A stretch of DNA of 64,000 nucleotides from HKCCE3408 sp038530555 (GTDB lineage Bacteria; Pseudomonadota; Alphaproteobacteria; Rhodobacterales; Rhodobacteraceae). The translations under genes were made by a program, and so were the position numbers. The notes beneath the pieces are model-generated. The model was not told where the DNA came from. It worked only from the letters and a program-made list of their open reading frames with translations, and did not search any database. Positions 60,499-64,000 of this stretch are shown here, one piece after another (the stretch's first letter is position 1; each line of letters starts with the position of its first letter). The DNA lies in NCBI GenBank assembly GCA_038530555.1, contig JBCBCN010000003.1, positions 124,001 through 188,000 on the forward strand. The letters run 5' to 3'.

Positions 60499-61081
60499 GT
60501 CGATGCCTCTGAAACCTTCGCGCCCCTGGCAAGCCGTGGCCGGGCTCGCCGCGCTTTTCACCCTAGGCGCTCATAGCGTCCAGGCGGATGACTTTGAAGC
60601 CCTGCGTGTGGGCGACATGCGCGGTTTGATGTTCCATGCCGAGCCGATGCCCGTCACCGATGAGACTTTTACTCATATCGATGGCGGCGAATTTACGCTG
60701 GCCGAGTTCGAGGGGCAGGTGATTTTGCTCAACTTCTGGGCCACCTGGTGTGCGCCTTGCCGGGAAGAGATGCCGTCGCTCGATGCGCTCAACCAAGAGC
60801 TGGGCGGGGATGATTTCCAGGTCGTGACGCTCGCGATGGGGCGCAATCCGATCCCGGCGATCGAACGCTTTTTCGAGGAGGAAGGGATAGAGACCCTGCC
60901 GACTTACCTTGATCCGCAGCAGGCCATCGGCCGCAACATGAGTGTTTTCGGCCTGCCCATAACGGTCGTTCTTAACTCCGACGGCCAGGAAATTGCGCGC
61001 TACCGGGGGGACGCGGATTGGGCAAGCGAAGAGGCGGTGGAGCTGTTGCGTGCCGTCATCGAGGCCGACGCCTCAAGCTAA
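60497..61081 (+). CDS. TlpA family thiol:disulfide reductase
   Basis: 194 aa. Signal peptide (WQAVAGLAALFTLGAHSVQA) and thioredoxin-like domain with WATWCAPC, redox cysteines 85 and 88. Periplasmic. TlpA-type proteins keep apoproteins reduced, e.g. for cytochrome or copper-enzyme maturation. An ATG at 60503 is an alternative start; at 60497 it overlaps argH by two bases. The stop overlaps the moeA fusion by nine bases. The argH-tlpA divergent pair is common in alphaproteobacteria. Confidence 0.93.
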   Translation: MSMPLKPSRPWQAVAGLAALFTLGAHSVQADDFEALRVGDMRGLMFHAEPMPVTDETFTHIDGGEFTLAEFEGQVILLNFWATWCAPCREEMPSLDALNQELGGDDFQVVTLAMGRNPIPAIERFFEEEGIETLPTYLDPQQAIGRNMSVFGLPITVVLNSDGQEIARYRGDADWASEEAVELLRAVIEADASS

Positions 61082-63205
61082 CATCCCCGCATAGGGCAGA
61101 AACCGCACGGGATCGCCAGGGGCGATCTCGGCGGCCCCGTCAGGCAATTCCACCAACCCTTCGGCCCAGCTAAGCCCGGAAATCCTTCCGGAGCCTTCTG
61201 AGGCGAAAACCTCCGCTGCGCCATCCGCGTTCAGCCGAGCGCGCAGATATTCGCGGCGCCCGGGCTTTTTTCGTTTCGTGAAGGCGGCGGGCACGGTCAT
61301 GACAAGCGGCTCGAGCCAAGCACCCCCGGCCAGCCGCGACAGCGCGGGACGGGCGAAGATCAAGGCGCAGACCAAAGCCGCAACGGGGTTGCCCGGCAGC
61401 CCAAACACCGGCGTTCCACCATACATGGCTAGCGCTAGGGGCCGCCCTGGCTTGAGCGCGATGCGCCAGCTCGTGACCTGCCCCTCCCGCGACAGCAGGG
61501 CCGAGATATGGTCCTCATCACCGGCACTGGCCCCGCCCGAGGTGATGATCGCATCCGCATCGCGCGCGGCCCCGGACATCGCGTCGCGAACCCGGGCCGC
61601 ATCATCGGGCACGATCCCCAGATCCAAAAGCTCATGCCCCCAAGACCGCACCAAAGCGCACAGCATCGGCCTATTGGCGTCGATTACCGAATGCGGTTGG
61701 GCTTGGGCTTGGGCCTCCTCGCCCGCATCGATCAGTTCATCGCCCGTCGACAGGACCGCCACGCGCAACGGGCGGCGCACCTGGGCCAAGGCCTGCCCTG
61801 ACGCCGCCAAAAGCGCGAGATCGGGCGCCCGCAGCCGCGCACCGGCCCTCAGCACCGTATCGCCCGGCGCGAAATCCTCCCCCGCCTTCCTTGTATTGGC
61901 ACCGGGCTTAATGCCCTCGCGAAAGGCAATCGAGGCGCCATCTGTGCTGCAATCCTCTTCCAAGACCACAGTGTCGACCCCGTCAGGCAGGGCGGCTCCC
62001 GTCAGTATGCGCAAGGCCTGTCGGGCGGGCACCGCGCCCTCATATGGCAGCCCCGCCGCCGCGCGACCCGGTGCCAAGGGCAGAGTATGGGGAGGCGCGC
62101 TCAGGCTTTCGAACGCAAAGCCATACCCGTCCACCGCCGCATTTGGCTTGGGCGGATTGGGGCGCAGGGCTCGTATATCCTTGCCCAGGACGCGGCCCTC
62201 CAGCTCGGACACAGCAACCTCATGCGTGCCCACAACTGGGGCAAGCGCTTCATTAAGCCGGTCCATCGCCTCATCGACCGGGGTCCAATCGACCCCTGCG
62301 GGAAGGGAAAAACAATCATCCCGCAGTGGCGGCGGCTCTAGCCCGCCTTGGGCAAGCACAGTCAGCCTTTCGCGGATCTCCGTCCCCAGGATCCACGCCT
62401 CTTGCCTGGCAATCTCGGGCGCCGCGTTCAACGCCTCGCTCAGGTCACCCGGCGGAAGCGCTGCAAAGGCCTTGGCTAAGAGCCTAACTTGCGCCCGGTC
62501 TCGGATCTCCCCCGGCCCAGCGGCCGCTTTGACGGCGGGCTCGATCAGCCCGGGCCAGATCTCGGCGATCACGATATCGGCCACGTCCACCTGCTCAAAC
62601 GGCCAAATCGCGGCACCGAGCGTACGGCGCAATCGCGCCAGCATCGGCAGCCCCATCAAAGCCTGACTGCCCACCGTCGGGTTAAAATACAGCTGAAAGC
62701 AGCTCGAGGAGGCCCGCGCAGCAAGATCCGCCTGGCGCCGCTCGGCCACCCGGTCATAGACGATCCCGGCCTTGCGATAGGGCAGATCCGGATGGCCCGC
62801 CTCAGCAGGCTTGCCCCAAAATGGCCCAAGCCCGTCGAAGGCGCGGTTCATCTCCTCGGCCACCTCAAAGCGATTGTTGCTGCCATCCTCTTGATCCTCG
62901 ATTCGCGCCTCAAGCCATTGCCAAAGCGCTAATGGATCATCCGAACCGGTGATCGCCCGCGCAACACGCGCAGGATAGCCAAAGGGAAAATCAAAACCCG
63001 CCAAAACGCGCCGGCCCGCGGCGCGCTCAACCGCGAAAATCTCCTGCAGTCGTGCCTCCGCCTCTTGCCGGGAGCGGCAATATACCGGCTCAAAAACGCG
63101 TCCCTGGCGAGCCATCCCAATCCAGATCGCATCCTTCGAAGGCCGTTTGGGCGCCCGCTTTCCAGCGGACCAATCGACCATCACAAAGGTTTGGAAACCG
63201 CTCAA
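61073..63205 (-). CDS. moeA: MoeA molybdopterin molybdotransferase fused to an N-terminal unknown domain
   Basis: 710 aa; MoeA alone is about 400. The C-terminal part (from about residue 300) has the MoeA order: PNAAVDGYGF, TGDELIDAG, SVIDANRPML, TSGGASAGDEDHI, LKPGRPLALAMYGG, FGLPGNPVA. It inserts molybdate into molybdopterin. Residues 1-285 are a separate domain with VDWSAG (10-15), GFDFPFGYP (70-78) and many Asp/Trp positions, resembling a DUF429-like RNase H-type fold by shape. TTG at 63205 overlaps the mobB stop (TTGA); ATG at 63181 is an alternative. Both sides are Moco genes, so the fusion is likely a Moco function. Confidence 0.85.
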   Translation of the reverse strand: MSGFQTFVMVDWSAGKRAPKRPSKDAIWIGMARQGRVFEPVYCRSRQEAEARLQEIFAVERAAGRRVLAGFDFPFGYPARVARAITGSDDPLALWQWLEARIEDQEDGSNNRFEVAEEMNRAFDGLGPFWGKPAEAGHPDLPYRKAGIVYDRVAERRQADLAARASSSCFQLYFNPTVGSQALMGLPMLARLRRTLGAAIWPFEQVDVADIVIAEIWPGLIEPAVKAAAGPGEIRDRAQVRLLAKAFAALPPGDLSEALNAAPEIARQEAWILGTEIRERLTVLAQGGLEPPPLRDDCFSLPAGVDWTPVDEAMDRLNEALAPVVGTHEVAVSELEGRVLGKDIRALRPNPPKPNAAVDGYGFAFESLSAPPHTLPLAPGRAAAGLPYEGAVPARQALRILTGAALPDGVDTVVLEEDCSTDGASIAFREGIKPGANTRKAGEDFAPGDTVLRAGARLRAPDLALLAASGQALAQVRRPLRVAVLSTGDELIDAGEEAQAQAQPHSVIDANRPMLCALVRSWGHELLDLGIVPDDAARVRDAMSGAARDADAIITSGGASAGDEDHISALLSREGQVTSWRIALKPGRPLALAMYGGTPVFGLPGNPVAALVCALIFARPALSRLAGGAWLEPLVMTVPAAFTKRKKPGRREYLRARLNADGAAEVFASEGSGRISGLSWAEGLVELPDGAAEIAPGDPVRFLPYAGMLA

Positions 63206-63693
63206 AATCCCAACTCGCCCCGAATGAACGCCGCTACCTGGGCCGTCTCATCAAGCGGCAAGACGGGGCAAGCCACCGGTGGTGCGCCGTCGCTCGCCAC
63301 AGCCCGGATCATAGGATCAGAATGCGCCAGCAATGGCTCGGCCTCGGAGGCACGCCGGTGGCACTCGATCTTGGGATGTTGCGCAGATTTCCACCCCTCG
63401 ATGATCACCAGATCGCAAGGTGCAAGCCGTGCAATTAGGGCGTCGAGATCAGCGCTCGCCCCTGGCGCTTCGCTCATCAGAGCCCAGCGGTGTTCCGAGG
63501 CGACAAGGACCTGATCGGCGCCCGCCTCTCGGTGGCGAAAGCTGTCACTGCCAGGCCGGTCGATGTTAAAGCTGTGATGGGCATGTTTGAGACTGGCCAC
63601 ACGTAGCCCTTCGGCCTTGAATTGCGCAATCAAACGGGTCGTCAGCCCGGTTTTACCCGAATTCTTCCAGCCAACGATCCCGATGCGCTTCAC
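63202..63693 (-). CDS. mobB: Molybdopterin-guanine dinucleotide biosynthesis adaptor protein MobB
   Basis: 163 aa. P-loop GWKNSGKT at residues 8-15; SLKHAHHSFNIDRPGSDSFRHREAGA and VIIEGWKSAQHPKIE are family blocks. A GTPase that assists MobA in attaching GMP to Moco. GTG start, overlapping mobA's stop by four bases (GTGA). Confidence 0.95.
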   Translation of the reverse strand: MKRIGIVGWKNSGKTGLTTRLIAQFKAEGLRVASLKHAHHSFNIDRPGSDSFRHREAGADQVLVASEHRWALMSEAPGASADLDALIARLAPCDLVIIEGWKSAQHPKIECHRRASEAEPLLAHSDPMIRAVASDGAPPVACPVLPLDETAQVAAFIRGELGF

Positions 63694-64000
63694 ACCGCCG
63701 CCTCACTGGCGCGGAGCAGATCCTCGGGCCGATTGATGTTGAAGAACGGGTCGAGAGCAGCGCTGGGAAAGACCGCGTCAACGGCATTGTGCCGCTCCGT
63801 CCAGACCACAACCTTGCGCGTGCCCGCCTGCAAGGCCGCGCGCAGATCCTCGCGCAAGGCGACGGGCCAGAGACCAAAGGTAGGATGCAGGGTCAATTCA
63901 CCGCCGCTGGGTACTGTCGCAGCCAAAGCAATCGCGCCGCCTTTGGCCTCGGATGCCGCTTGCAGCCGCGACACTAAATCACGGGGCAAGAACGGCGTAT
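63690..64000 (-). CDS. mobA: Molybdenum cofactor guanylyltransferase MobA, 5' truncated by window end
   Basis: Partial; about 102 C-terminal codons visible. TPFLPRDLVSRLQAA continues to the right edge, then HPTFGLWPVALREDL and the NINRPEDLL end are typical MobA. Adds GMP to molybdopterin. Its P-loop-like N-terminus (GGxSxR) lies beyond 64000. mobA-mobB-moeA form a coupled run. Confidence 0.92.
   Translation of the reverse strand, partial: TPFLPRDLVSRLQAASEAKGGAIALAATVPSGGELTLHPTFGLWPVALREDLRAALQAGTRKVVVWTERHNAVDAVFPSAALDPFFNINRPEDLLRASEAAV

Noticed and set aside
61278..62666. 462-codon open frame on the plus strand antisense to moeA
   Set aside because: It mirrors the real MoeA frame; high GC coding DNA opens antisense frames. 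Its product is Ser/Arg/Ala-rich with no domain.
1..64000. Prophage, insertion sequence, integron, CRISPR or toxin-antitoxin system
   Set aside because: No transposase, integrase, phage structural gene, terminal repeats or att-like duplications; all genes fit a conserved chromosomal set.

Overview
The window reads as ordinary, gene-dense chromosome of an alphaproteobacterium of the Rhodobacteraceae (Roseobacter-like) type. Three things point there: the chvI-chvG-hprK-rapZ-EIIA(Man)-ptsH cluster; the rpoZ-rsh-DUF2062-pdxJ-acpS-lepB-rnc-era order; and two diagnostic ethylmalonyl-CoA pathway enzymes (Mcd, Mcl1) beside PHB enzymes. I see no rRNA, tRNA, insertion sequence, prophage, CRISPR array or defence island. 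I found 73 protein-coding genes, two cut by the window edges (a D-Ala-D-Ala carboxypeptidase at the left, mobA at the right). Two of them are short genes that a length filter would drop: a 49-aa lipoprotein and a 36-aa peptide.

Layout. 0-6.2 kb: cell-wall peptidase, SH3 protein, SDR, twin-TM protein with B12 adenosyltransferase, TrhA/hemolysin III, etfBA and a strong terminator. 6.3-9.2 kb: DUF6473 protein, hbd, acyltransferase. 9.25-13.9 kb (minus): a regulatory PTS/two-component cluster. 14.2-21.6 kb: pckA, a TauE exporter, mcd, thpR, an SDR, recO and a Pr6Pr membrane protein. 21.6-29.7 kb (minus): a long housekeeping run DUF1491-era-rnc-lepB-acpS-pdxJ-DUF2062-rsh-rpoZ-folK. 29.8-36.2 kb: NYN protein, methyltransferase, YdeI-like, DUF3429, rnhA, fmt with two deformylase genes (one degenerate), a PatB-type C-S lyase and a small membrane protein. 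36.3-40.4 kb: mcl1, accA, DUF4177-like, PPOX flavoprotein, plsC. 40.7-46.4 kb: zinc-ribbon membrane protein, TIGR02302 protein, lysA, DUF2834. 46.6-52.4 kb: ETF-QO, TPR lipoprotein-like secretome protein, polyprenyl synthase, DUF2007, tRNA methyltransferase, DUF465. 52.4-55.6 kb: LysR, micro-ORF, phaB, phaA. 55.8-64 kb: EAL protein, tag, hypothetical, greA, small lipoprotein, argH, TlpA, MoeA fusion, mobB, mobA.

Function. A recurrent theme is acetyl-CoA and acyl-CoA metabolism. PhaA/PhaB make 3-hydroxybutyryl-CoA; Hbd works on the (S)-isomer; Mcd and Mcl1 belong to the ethylmalonyl-CoA pathway; the adenosyltransferase supplies adenosyl-B12 for its mutases; ETF and ETF-QO carry acyl-CoA dehydrogenase electrons to ubiquinone; PckA and the ChvGI/PTS cluster link this to gluconeogenesis and carbon sensing.

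The most unusual observations are an identical two-block motif (11 + 6 bases, 5-base spacer) upstream of both mcd and mcl1; a deformylase paralogue that has lost its metal-binding Cys and catalytic Glu; an orphan terminator-like hairpin in the chvI-pckA gap; a LysR gene divergent from a 36-aa ORF with an LTTR-like box between them; argH and TlpA genes whose start codons overlap head to head; and a MoeA fused to an extra N-terminal domain. I did not find a clear, wholly new multi-gene system.
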